NCBI RefSeq assembly: GCF_003641205.1
Contig: NZ_CP032762.1
Coordinates: 372,001 to 436,000 of the forward strand
From: Rhodococcus sp. P1Y
GTDB lineage: Bacteria; Actinomycetota; Actinomycetes; Mycobacteriales; Mycobacteriaceae
Length of the DNA: 64,000 nucleotides
Direction: 5' to 3'
The position numbers and the translations under genes are program-made. The notes under the pieces are model-generated. The model was not told the origin of the DNA, did not search any database, and saw only the letters and a list, made by a program, of their open reading frames with translations. Positions 1 through 7,676 of the stretch are shown here, one piece after another; the first letter of the stretch is position 1; each line of letters opens with the position of its first letter.

Positions 1-938
1 ACATCACAGTCCTCGACGCCAACGCCGCGCACGTGGCGGCCATGCGAGATCCCGGGTTGACGTTCGACGAGCTCGGACAGGTGTCGCTGGTGAAGATCGA
101 CGCGGTCGCGAGCGCATCCGAGCTGACCGGGACCTTCGATTTCGCGCTGGTGTTCCTCAAGGCGCTCTACATAGAGCCTGCTCTGACCCCCCTCGTCGAG
201 CGCCGCCTGGTCGATACGTACGTGTCCTTCGGCAACGGCCTCGTCCAGGACACCGTCGAACAACTCGTCGGGAGCGACAGGTTCCTCATCGGAGTCGTCG
301 AGTGGGGTGCTACCAATCTCGGTGTCGGACACCTCGCGCAGACCACCGTGGCGCCGTTCGTCCTCGGAGAGAAAGACGGGACTCGCTCCCGCCGTGCAGA
401 AACACTTGCGGCGATCCTGTCCGCTGCTGCCCACGTCAGACTCGTTGACAATGTACTCGGCCAGGTATGGGCCAAACTCCTTCTGAACAGCACATTTTCG
501 GGACTCGGTGCTGTCAGCGGGCTCACGTACGCCGAGATCGCAGCCGACGCGGACGGCCGTGACGCCGCGTTCCGCCTGTGGGCCGAAGGCTACGACGTCT
601 CGAGGTCTCTCGGCATCGAACTCGACGAAGTGGCTGGGATCCGACCGGAGTCCCTGGTGGTGCGAGACGCGAGTGACCGACGATCTGCCGATGCGTCGCT
701 CGAGAAGCTGATGGCCACACTCGGACCGACAAAGGCGTCGATGCTCCAAGACCTCGAACGTGGCGCGCTGACCGAGGTCGACGTCATCAATGGCGGAGTG
801 ACCGCAACGGCAGCGAAAGTCGCCGTCAGCGCCCCCCTGAATTCGCGCATCGTCGACATCGTCCACGAGTGCGAGCGCGGGATACGCACACCGACACGCT
901 CGGTCCTCGCCGAACTTGCCGCCCTCCCAGTCCACTAG
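1..938 (+). CDS. Ketopantoate reductase-like protein (PanE/ApbA family), 5'-truncated by the window
   Basis: The reading frame is open from base 3, so the gene begins upstream. The missing part should carry the GxGxxG of the N-terminal Rossmann domain. The visible part starts inside that domain (ITVLDANAAHV) and continues into the all-helical C-terminal domain (KLLLNSTFSGLGAVSGLTYAE, then the TKASMLQDLERG segment typical of 2-dehydropantoate 2-reductases). The family reduces 2-keto acids such as ketopantoate with NADPH. It lies 35 bp before a BKACE gene and near a glycerate kinase, so it may be a catabolic 2-ketoacid reductase rather than the pantothenate enzyme. Family call is good; substrate is open. 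Confidence 0.8.
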   Translation, partial: ITVLDANAAHVAAMRDPGLTFDELGQVSLVKIDAVASASELTGTFDFALVFLKALYIEPALTPLVERRLVDTYVSFGNGLVQDTVEQLVGSDRFLIGVVEWGATNLGVGHLAQTTVAPFVLGEKDGTRSRRAETLAAILSAAAHVRLVDNVLGQVWAKLLLNSTFSGLGAVSGLTYAEIAADADGRDAAFRLWAEGYDVSRSLGIELDEVAGIRPESLVVRDASDRRSADASLEKLMATLGPTKASMLQDLERGALTEVDVINGGVTATAAKVAVSAPLNSRIVDIVHECERGIRTPTRSVLAELAALPVH

Positions 939-973
939 CTCGATACCCACCACACCTAGGAGTTCTTTTCATC

Positions 974-1900
974 ATGGACGACAAAGTCATCATCACCTGT
1001 GCACTCACCGGCGGCATGACCGTACCTGCGCAGAGCCCGGCCATCCCGGTAACCGTCGATCAGATTGTGCGCGAAGGAGTTCGAGCAGCCGAAGCAGGCG
1101 CCTCGATCCTGCACTTGCACGTCCGTGAGGAAGCAACCGGCAAGCCGGTCGCGGACCTGGACCTGTTCGACCGACTTCTGACCGAACTGAAGAAGGAAAC
1201 CGATGCTGTACTCCAGCCGACTACCGGTGGCGGACGCGGCATGACCATCGAGGAACGCGGGTCGGTCCTGAAGTTCCGCCCGGAAATGGGTACGTTCAAC
1301 GCCGGCAGCTTCAACTTCGGCATCTTTCCGGTCGCGGCGCGCGACCTCCCGTTCGCAGACTGGGAACGGGAGTACCTCGAAGGCACCCGGGACTACATCT
1401 TCAAGAACACCTTCGCCGACATGGAATACATGGCCGCGCTGATGAAAGAATCGAACACGCGTCCGGAGATCGAGGTCTACGACGTGGGCCAACTGTTCAA
1501 CCTCAAGCAGCTCATCAAAGACGGCCATCTCGAAGCGCCGTTCAACATTCAGTTCGTCCTCGGAGTGCTCGGGGCGAACGGCGGCGAGCCGGACCAGCTC
1601 ATCCACATGCTGCGCACAGCGGAACGTCTTTTCGGTCAGGACTCGTTCACCTGGTCGACAGCCGGTGTGGGCTATCCGAACGAATTCAACCTCGCGGCAA
1701 TGTCTCTCATGCTCGGCGGCAACATCCGCGTCGGAATCGAAGACAACCTGCGCGTCCGGCGCACCGAGGTGGCGAAGTCCAATGCAGACCTCGTCGGCAA
1801 AGCTGTCGAACTTGCTGCGTTGTTCGATCGCAGCCCGGCCAGCCCCGCCGAGGCGCGGACACGTCTTGGCCTCAAGGGCACCGAACACGTCGGTTTCTGA
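974..1900 (+). CDS. BKACE family beta-keto acid cleavage enzyme (DUF849)
   Basis: This 308-residue protein belongs to the 3-keto-5-aminohexanoate cleavage enzyme family. These Zn-dependent TIM barrels condense a beta-keto acid with acetyl-CoA to give acetoacetate and a new acyl-CoA. Seen: the metal-binding HLHVRE motif near residue 46, the TTGGGRGMT loop, the GVLGANGG segment and the VGIEDNL motif whose Glu is a metal ligand in the family. The ATG at 974 is preceded by AGGAG 11 nt upstream; an earlier in-frame start at 869 would overlap the upstream gene. It is followed after 6 bp by a glycerate kinase, so the two are probably co-transcribed. The specific beta-keto acid cannot be read from sequence. 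Confidence 0.88.
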   Translation: MDDKVIITCALTGGMTVPAQSPAIPVTVDQIVREGVRAAEAGASILHLHVREEATGKPVADLDLFDRLLTELKKETDAVLQPTTGGGRGMTIEERGSVLKFRPEMGTFNAGSFNFGIFPVAARDLPFADWEREYLEGTRDYIFKNTFADMEYMAALMKESNTRPEIEVYDVGQLFNLKQLIKDGHLEAPFNIQFVLGVLGANGGEPDQLIHMLRTAERLFGQDSFTWSTAGVGYPNEFNLAAMSLMLGGNIRVGIEDNLRVRRTEVAKSNADLVGKAVELAALFDRSPASPAEARTRLGLKGTEHVGF

Positions 1901-1906
1901 TCAGCC

Positions 1907-2995
1907 ATGACCGGTCCGAGAATCGTTGTGGCACCTGACAAATTCAAGGGTTCGTTGACCGCCCAGCAGGTTGCCGATGCGGTGGCTCGCGGAATCCGCA
2001 CAACAATCCCGCATGCGGACGTCGTCGAGTTCCCCATCGCGGACGGCGGCGAAGGCACAGTGCAGATGATGCTCGCGCGGGGCTGGGAGCAGGTCGACTG
2101 TGCGGTCACCGGGCCGACAGGCGACATCGTCGACGCCGCGTACGCATTCCTCGATGGCTGCGCGGTGATGGAGATGTCGGCAGCCGCTGGTCTTGCGCTT
2201 GTGCCTGGCGGCCCCACATCGAAGTCTGCGTCGGACTCAACGACGTTCGGGGTCGGTGAGATGATCGCGGACGCCCTGAATCGAGGAGCGGACCGCATCG
2301 TCATCGGAGTCGGAGGCAGCGCCACCACGGACGGCGGACAAGGAGCACTGCGCGCACTAGGCGCTGTGGTCCACGCCGGCGGCGCTACCTTCGACAGCAT
2401 CGATCCGCGTCTTGTTTCAACCGACGTCGTAGTCGTCTGTGACGTCGACAATCCTTTGACGGGTCCGACAGGTGCTGCTGCGGTCTACGGTCCGCAGAAG
2501 GGTGCCACTCCACACGACGTCGGAATCCTCGACGCGCACTTGCAGTTATGGGCCGATCAGGTCGAATCGGCTACAGGCCACGACGCGAGGTACCTCCCCG
2601 GTGCAGGCGCGGCGGGTGGACTTGCTTTCGGTCTCGCCGCCGTTCTGCGCGCACGCTTGGTTCCCGGCATCGACTTCATGCTCGAATTGACCGGCTTCGA
2701 CGAGGTCCTCGCCGACACAGACCTCGTCGTAGTGGGCGAAGGTTCCCTCGACGCACAAAGCCTGCACGGAAAGGGACCGATCGGGGTCGCCCGAGCTGCC
2801 CGCAAGCAGGGAGTCACCGTTGTTGCCGCGGTGGGTCGAAGCGAAGTCAGCGATGACGAGGCCCGTGCAGCAGGGGTGTCCGACATCTACACACTGACGT
2901 CCTACGAACCGAACGTGGACGTCGCCATGAGGGAAGCAGCACGCCTACTCCACATCGTCGGAGAACACATCGGCAACCGATACGCCGAACCTTGA
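1907..2995 (+). CDS. Glycerate kinase (GlxK/GarK family)
   Basis: This 362-residue protein matches the usual length and fold of bacterial glycerate 2-kinases, which phosphorylate D-glycerate with ATP to feed lower glycolysis. Diagnostic segments are VAPDKFKGSLTA near the N-terminus, FPIADGGEGT, the glycine-rich GVGGSATTDGG and VVGEGSLDAQSLHGKGP. It starts 6 bp after the BKACE stop, indicating a shared transcript. Together with the upstream 2-ketoacid-reductase-like gene it suggests that a C3 hydroxy or keto acid is an end product of the pathway encoded here. Confidence 0.9.
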   Translation: MTGPRIVVAPDKFKGSLTAQQVADAVARGIRTTIPHADVVEFPIADGGEGTVQMMLARGWEQVDCAVTGPTGDIVDAAYAFLDGCAVMEMSAAAGLALVPGGPTSKSASDSTTFGVGEMIADALNRGADRIVIGVGGSATTDGGQGALRALGAVVHAGGATFDSIDPRLVSTDVVVVCDVDNPLTGPTGAAAVYGPQKGATPHDVGILDAHLQLWADQVESATGHDARYLPGAGAAGGLAFGLAAVLRARLVPGIDFMLELTGFDEVLADTDLVVVGEGSLDAQSLHGKGPIGVARAARKQGVTVVAAVGRSEVSDDEARAAGVSDIYTLTSYEPNVDVAMREAARLLHIVGEHIGNRYAEP

Positions 2996-3129
2996 TCCGG
3001 CGTCTCTTACGGTGAGCGGCGAGGCAGCGGGTAGGGACCCGTACCGCACTACCGACGTGTTCGAGCTGACCTCGCACACGCCACTTCCCGTAGCTCGTCA
3101 TTCACGAACTTGCCCAATGAGAGCGGCCC

Positions 3130-3699
3130 TCACCGAAGGTCTGAGAACGCGTGGATCATGGACCACACCTCCGGTTCGTCACGGGGCGCAGAGTGGCTCA
3201 CTATACTGAATCCGTGCCGTTCGTACAGTCGGACGTTTCGCAAATCCGAAGTCTCCAAAGCCAATACAGTAGCGTTCCGTTTGTCGACTTCCTCGATGGC
3301 TTTTTCGATGAGCCGCCCGCCGATCCCGCGTCCTTGGCTGTGCGTGTTCACGCCGAGGGTTTCCAGCGTCCACGATCCCGGTGTCGATTCACCTGGGGAA
3401 AGGCGGTTGATCCGATCTGCGTATAGATCGATGATCCGCGCCATGGTCTCGTCCGCGGGCATTGGCGCGTCCCCGGGGAGCAGGGCCGCGACCCCTGCGT
3501 AGTCATCGGTGATCAAAACAACCCCGTGTCGATGCGCGTGTTGCAGATACAGATGCTGCAGTTCGTGCAGCCGTGCGGTGTAGTTGTCCTCGGGGATCAC
3601 CCATCGTGTCCAAGGGTAGTCGGCGAACGCAGCAGCCAGCGTGTCCGCGGCAGCGATTAGGTCGTCGGTTGCAGCAATTCGAATGTCGGGATTGTTCAC
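3130..3699 (-). CDS. GNAT family N-acetyltransferase
   Basis: This 189-residue cytoplasmic acetyltransferase carries the GNAT acetyl-CoA loop as QGRGIGGRL (about residues 122-130), preceded by the LETLGVN strand and followed by ALETSDLRNVRLYERHGF, the usual C-terminal motif B. The start is GTG at 3699 with GAAGGG about 8 nt upstream. It is convergent with the glycerate kinase and has no operon partner. The acceptor substrate cannot be deduced; the N-terminal aromatic stretch (YPWTRWVIPEDN) is typical of small-molecule GNATs. Confidence 0.85.
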   Translation of the reverse strand: MNNPDIRIAATDDLIAAADTLAAAFADYPWTRWVIPEDNYTARLHELQHLYLQHAHRHGVVLITDDYAGVAALLPGDAPMPADETMARIIDLYADRINRLSPGESTPGSWTLETLGVNTHSQGRGIGGRLIEKAIEEVDKRNATVLALETSDLRNVRLYERHGFSIVSHSAPRDEPEVWSMIHAFSDLR

Positions 3700-3959
3700 A
3701 GCTGATGCCCTTCAAAGTTGATCCGACTGAGGTGGTTCGCTCGTCTGCGGTTCCTGGGTCGACGACCTCGTGGACTGTTTTCGAGCGGCGGGCCGAGGCG
3801 TCGCCGCCAGTGCCGGCAGTTGCCAGTAGTGTGGAAAAGTGCCTTGGGAGAGCGCATTCGAAAGCTCGACTAACACCCTGGGCTCTGTTTGTCCGTATCA
3901 CCTGTAGACCTCGGCCTGGGCGGCCTCTCGTCCGGGAGTGCCCGGCCAGCGCGAACGCT

Positions 3960-4604
3960 TTACGGCCGGTCGACAATGTGTTTGCGAATCGCCTGTGCAC
4001 TGAGCTCCGGATCTCCGAGGCGGAGAACATCCAACAGTTCGACATGTTGCGCCGGAACGGTGTCAAGCGATTCGTGTTGAACTGCATCTGCGGCAAAGTA
4101 CATCCGTACCCGCGGAGAGATCGTCCTCCACACCTGCACACAATGAATCCACCCGCATTCGGCAATGACGGTCTCGTGAAATCGGGTATCTGCGTCTGCG
4201 ATCAACTGCCGATCATCGTTGGCCGCAGCACTTCGCATTTCCTCGATCAGCGATTCCAATTTCTCGAACACCGCATCAGAAAGCTTGTTCGTGGCGTGCC
4301 GGAACGCGAATTCTTCGAGCACCAAACGAATAGGAATCAGAACGTTCTCCGCCTCCTCGCGCGAGACAGCGACGACCGCGGCTCCTTTGAACGAAGAGGA
4401 GATAACCAGCCCCTCCTGCTCGAGCAACATGATGGCCTCCCGTACCGGCCCGCGGCTTACCCCCGTCTGCGCTGAGATATCTCGCTCGACGAGCCTGTCG
4501 CCAGGGCTGAGCTGTCCCGTCGTGATTGCCTTCCGCAGACGCTTCAACAGCCACTCTCGTCGCGATTCCGGCAATTCTCCGGGAGCCAGATCGAGGGTAG
4601 TCAT
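3960..4604 (-). CDS. GntR/FadR-type transcriptional regulator (FCD domain)
   Basis: This 214-residue regulator has an N-terminal winged helix (LRKAITTGQLSPGDRLVERD, then TGVSRGPVREAIMLLEQEGL) and an all-helical FCD ligand-binding domain with family-typical Asp/His positions (ADTRFHETVIAE and the final HIVDRP). The start at 4604 is chosen because GGAAGGA lies just upstream; 105 further in-frame bases have no good ribosome site. It is divergent from the enolase-superfamily gene, and a strong dyad with the FadR-subfamily TGGTnnACCA core sits between them. It probably represses that gene, and perhaps the downstream permease, until a sugar acid or similar ligand binds. Confidence 0.9.
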   Translation of the reverse strand: MTTLDLAPGELPESRREWLLKRLRKAITTGQLSPGDRLVERDISAQTGVSRGPVREAIMLLEQEGLVISSSFKGAAVVAVSREEAENVLIPIRLVLEEFAFRHATNKLSDAVFEKLESLIEEMRSAAANDDRQLIADADTRFHETVIAECGWIHCVQVWRTISPRVRMYFAADAVQHESLDTVPAQHVELLDVLRLGDPELSAQAIRKHIVDRP

Positions 4605-4652
4605 GTGTTCCTTCCAGCTCTGAGAGATTTTCTCAATCATGGCACATTGAAT

Positions 4653-4678
4653 ATGGCAGATGGTTGACCATCTGCCAT
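4653..4678. promoter_or_regulatory. Probable GntR operator, 12-bp inverted repeat
   Basis: Arms at 4653-4664 and 4667-4678 are exact reverse complements separated by TG. The core TGGTTGACCA matches the TGGTnnACCA pattern of FadR-subfamily GntR regulators. The site is about 50 bp upstream of both divergent starts (4604 minus, 4730 plus), so one operator could control both promoters. A second short palindrome, CCATGCATGG, overlaps its right edge at 4675-4684. Confidence 0.8.
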
Positions 4679-4729
4679 GCATGGCTTTAGACTCGGCGAC
4701 GAATCTCACACCGAGCAGATAGAGACAAC

Positions 4730-5866
4730 GTGAAAATCATCAAGGTGACAGTGGCCGGCCTACGCGGAAAGACACCGTTGGGTGGGTGGGAGGAAGAACT
4801 GCGCGCAGACGACGTCGTGCACACACTCGTCGCGGTGCACACCGACGAAGGGATCGTCGGGGTCGGGAGCGTTTTCACGACCGAAAATCTCGCCAGAGCG
4901 GCACTCCAACTACTCGAACCATCTCTTCTGGGAGAAAATCCACTCGAACCGGAACGCGTCAGTGAGCGCCTGCATCGCACGACGTTCTGGATGGGGCGTG
5001 GCGGCTCCGTAACCCATACGATCTCCGGCGTCGACATTGCCCTGTGGGACATTCTCGGCAAGGCAACGGGTCAACCGGTGGGCCGATTGCTCGGTGGACG
5101 ATACCGAGAGCGCGTGCGCCCCTACGCTTCCCTGTTGATGGACGAACCACAGCGGATGTCCGATCAACTGTCGGACCTGAAGGATCGGGGCTGGACAGCG
5201 TTCAAGATCGGCTGGGGTCCGTTCGGCCGGGTCGACACACGCCAAGACGAAGAGATCGTCAAAGCCGCACGGAGTGCGATTGGGCCGGATTCACTACTCA
5301 TGGTCGACGCGGGTGGAAGCGACAGCAACTGGAGAAACGACCTCAAATGGGCGTTGCGTACCGCACGCATGCTCGATCAGTACGAGGTGTCCTGGTTCGA
5401 AGAACCACTCTCCCCTGACGCGCTCGCCGACTACGTGGAATTGCGTAGGTCCGCCCCGGTCCCCATCTCTGGTGGCGAAGTGTTCACCAGGCGTCAGAGC
5501 TTTCTCCCCTGGGTCGAACAGGGAGCATTCGACATCGTCCAGCCGGATGTAACGAAGGTCGGCGGCCTCAGCGAACAGCGCCGAATCGGATGGATGGCAC
5601 AAGATCGCGGAATCCGCTTGATTCCCCACGGATGGAACACCGGAATCGGGCTCGCCGCCGACCTCCAACTCGCGTCCGCCCTCGCTGAGACCGATCTCGT
5701 GGAGTACATCGCGGGATCGGACTACGTCGATGGGATCTGCACTGAACCTTGGGTCTTGGACTCCGACGGCATGCTCGCCATCCCCGAGGGACCCGGGCTA
5801 GGAATCGAACTCGATCGAGAATCTTTAGGTCAGTTCACCGACGTCGACGCCCTACTTCCCCGTTGA
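4730..5866 (+). CDS. Mandelate racemase/muconate lactonizing enzyme family protein (acid-sugar dehydratase-like)
   Basis: This 378-residue enolase-superfamily enzyme has an N-terminal capping domain and a C-terminal barrel. Metal ligands appear as Asp in MVDAGGS, Glu in WFEEPLSPD and Glu in ISGGEVFTR. The barrel end carries DIVQPDVTKVGG and IPHGWNTGIG, the Asp/His dyad of the mandelate racemase subgroup, whose members mostly dehydrate acid sugars. The strand usually holding KxK or KxH reads FKIGWG, so the second base differs from classical MLE enzymes. The start is GTG at 4730. Divergence from a GntR/FCD gene supports a catabolic role. Substrate unknown. Confidence 0.85.
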   Translation: MKIIKVTVAGLRGKTPLGGWEEELRADDVVHTLVAVHTDEGIVGVGSVFTTENLARAALQLLEPSLLGENPLEPERVSERLHRTTFWMGRGGSVTHTISGVDIALWDILGKATGQPVGRLLGGRYRERVRPYASLLMDEPQRMSDQLSDLKDRGWTAFKIGWGPFGRVDTRQDEEIVKAARSAIGPDSLLMVDAGGSDSNWRNDLKWALRTARMLDQYEVSWFEEPLSPDALADYVELRRSAPVPISGGEVFTRRQSFLPWVEQGAFDIVQPDVTKVGGLSEQRRIGWMAQDRGIRLIPHGWNTGIGLAADLQLASALAETDLVEYIAGSDYVDGICTEPWVLDSDGMLAIPEGPGLGIELDRESLGQFTDVDALLPR

Positions 5867-6312
5867 TCCGACGTTCGCGAGCAACCTGATGTCCCGTTCA
5901 GCAAAGTAGATCGAAGATCGGCCCCCAATAGTAACTCCGGGAACATCTTTGGGTTTGTTCACCGGACGCATCATTCGCGATTACGTGCAGAAAAGTTCAC
6001 AACCCACTACGTCCGCGACGAGGCACCAACCTGGGACTGACGATCACAGAACGGCCCCTTGGCCAACCGGTGCCCGTGTCTCATCGCAGGGCCCAAGCGG
6101 AGGCTCGAGAATCAGCCCCGCTGACATCAATCGGCTCAGGCAAGCGCAGACCTTGTCAAGCAACCTTATTCACGAAAAGCCTTCATTGGTGAGTCCGCAT
6201 AGGGTGCAACGGACTCCGGGCTTTGTATCAAAAATACAGAACCTTCCTCCCCCCCTTCAGAAACATCGACGCCGCTCACCTGAATCTTCTTCCAACCAGG
6301 ATCGGAATTACT
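5867..6312. other. 446-bp intergenic region and leader of the MHS permease gene
   Basis: No convincing gene is seen; the long plus frame here has no protein-like composition. The stretch is less GC-rich than its surroundings. It holds a perfect 7-bp inverted repeat (GAGTCCG at 6191-6197, CGGACTC at 6210-6216) followed closely by the TGTAT/ATACA dyad listed separately, both within 125 bp of the permease start. This suggests an independently regulated promoter or a structured leader. Confidence 0.5.
6224..6238. promoter_or_regulatory. Candidate operator TGTAT-N5-ATACA upstream of the permease
   Basis: Perfect 5-bp arms (TGTAT 6224-6228, ATACA 6234-6238) flank CAAAA. The shape suits a GntR- or LacI-size dimer. 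It differs from the dyad at 4653, so it need not bind the same regulator. It lies 75 bp upstream of the permease ATG. Confidence 0.4.
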
Positions 6313-7647
6313 ATGGCCACAACCCACACAAGCGTTTCCCAGCAGCAGCGAGTGCCCGCGAAAGTCATTGCGTCCAGCATGTTCGGCACTGTTCTGGAGT
6401 GGTACGACTTCGCAATCTACGGCGCACTCGCCGTCGTGATGGCACGACTGTTCTTCCCCACTGACGACCCCACCGTCTCACTCCTGATCACCCTCGGGAC
6501 CTACGCCGTCGGATTTGTCTGCCGGCCCCTCGGAGCATACTTCTTCGGTCGCATGGGGGACCGTGCTGGCCGGCGAAAAATGCTGGCTATCACTATGATC
6601 GTCGTCGGCGGATCCAGCGTGTTGATCGGCCTATTGCCGACGTTCTCCTCCATCGGTATCGCGGCGCCTCTACTGCTGATCGCGCTGAGAATGATCCAAG
6701 GGTTCGCGGTGGGAGCAGAGTGGACCGGCGGTGCGACTTACCTCATCGAACACGCTCGCACTGGACGACGCGGTCTCTTCGGGGGGATCATGCAGGCGTC
6801 GACAGTCGGCGGCTTTCTTCTGGGCACCGGTGTCGCAACAATCCTCATCACCACCTTGCCTGAATCGACAATCGATGCCGGCGTATGGCGAGTACCTTTC
6901 ATCCTTGGGGGTGCGGTCGCGGCAATCGGACTATATGTGCGACTCAAACTCGACGAGTCACCGGCGTACAAGGCCCTACTCGCCCAGCAAGGTGTCACCG
7001 GTACCGCGAATGCGAATGCGAATGCGAATGCAAATCTGACGCCGAACCAAACTGCACAGCAAGCGCACACGCCGCTACGGGACTGGTTGATGCTTGTTGG
7101 AATCGTCTTCGGCATTACTGTCGCCGGTTACACCGCGACCAGCTTTCCAGCGTTCATCTCAGGGGTGACGGATTTGCCGCTCTCCTCCGCGCTCACCAGT
7201 AACGTCATAGCGCTCTCACTCCAGATACCGGCGATCGTGGGGTTCGGCGCACTGTCCGACCGGATCGGGCGGAAACCACTCATGATTGCCGGCATGAGCG
7301 CCTTGACTATTGTGACTTTCCCAGTCTTCCTGCTGGTGACGAGCGGCAGTTTCGTTCCAGTTCTCATCGGGCAGTTGCTGTTCGTTATGTCTTTCGCCGC
7401 CGTCAGCGGGCCGATGGCGTCCATGTTCGTCGAGTTCTTTCCAACGAAGATTCGCAGCACCGCGTTCGCGAGCAGCTATAACGTCAGTGTGGCTCTCTTC
7501 GGTGGCACTGCTCCGTTCGTGAACACATTCCTGGCATCTCAAACTCACAGTCCGCTCGCACCGGCGACCTATCTTGTCGTGGGTGCGCTCGTATCCCTCG
7601 CGCTTCTGACCCGAACAACTGACCGGTACAGCACTGATCTGACCTGA
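6313..7647 (+). CDS. MFS transporter, metabolite:H+ symporter (MHS/ShiA-ProP) type
   Basis: This 444-residue protein has 12 predicted membrane segments. MHS hallmarks are present: FGTVLEWYDFAIYG in helix 1, the RPLGAYFFGRMGDRAGRRK loop between helices 2 and 3, ALRMIQGFAVGAEWTGG, and the repeat motif GFGALSDRIGRKP in the C-terminal half. The family imports carboxylates, betaines and related metabolites with protons. The ATG at 6313 fits the conserved N-terminus. The central cytoplasmic loop contains a short Ala-Asn repeat encoded by hexamers. It sits between a dehydratase and a D-aminoacylase-like gene, so the substrate may be an acid sugar or N-acyl amino acid. Confidence 0.9.
   Translation: MATTHTSVSQQQRVPAKVIASSMFGTVLEWYDFAIYGALAVVMARLFFPTDDPTVSLLITLGTYAVGFVCRPLGAYFFGRMGDRAGRRKMLAITMIVVGGSSVLIGLLPTFSSIGIAAPLLLIALRMIQGFAVGAEWTGGATYLIEHARTGRRGLFGGIMQASTVGGFLLGTGVATILITTLPESTIDAGVWRVPFILGGAVAAIGLYVRLKLDESPAYKALLAQQGVTGTANANANANANLTPNQTAQQAHTPLRDWLMLVGIVFGITVAGYTATSFPAFISGVTDLPLSSALTSNVIALSLQIPAIVGFGALSDRIGRKPLMIAGMSALTIVTFPVFLLVTSGSFVPVLIGQLLFVMSFAAVSGPMASMFVEFFPTKIRSTAFASSYNVSVALFGGTAPFVNTFLASQTHSPLAPATYLVVGALVSLALLTRTTDRYSTDLT
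7006..7035 (+). repeat. In-frame hexanucleotide microsatellite (GCGAAT)4 GCAAAT
   Basis: Five tandem hexamers encode alternating Ala and Asn in the central loop of the MHS permease. Gain or loss of units would keep the frame and change only the loop length. Confidence 0.9.
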
Positions 7648-7676
7648 TCATTTTCATGAGGACGCGAGGAAACCAG

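Noticed and set aside
956..1888. Long open frame (310 codons) on the minus strand opposite BKACE
   Set aside because: It mirrors a well-supported enzyme gene, has no family motif and is explained by the high GC at third codon positions.
5949..6464. 171-codon plus frame in the permease leader
   Set aside because: Random-like composition, overlaps the start of the real permease in another frame and lacks a ribosome site.
7006..7035. Tandem hexamers as a possible CRISPR or origin iteron
   Set aside because: Units are 6 bp with no spacers and lie in frame inside a transporter gene.
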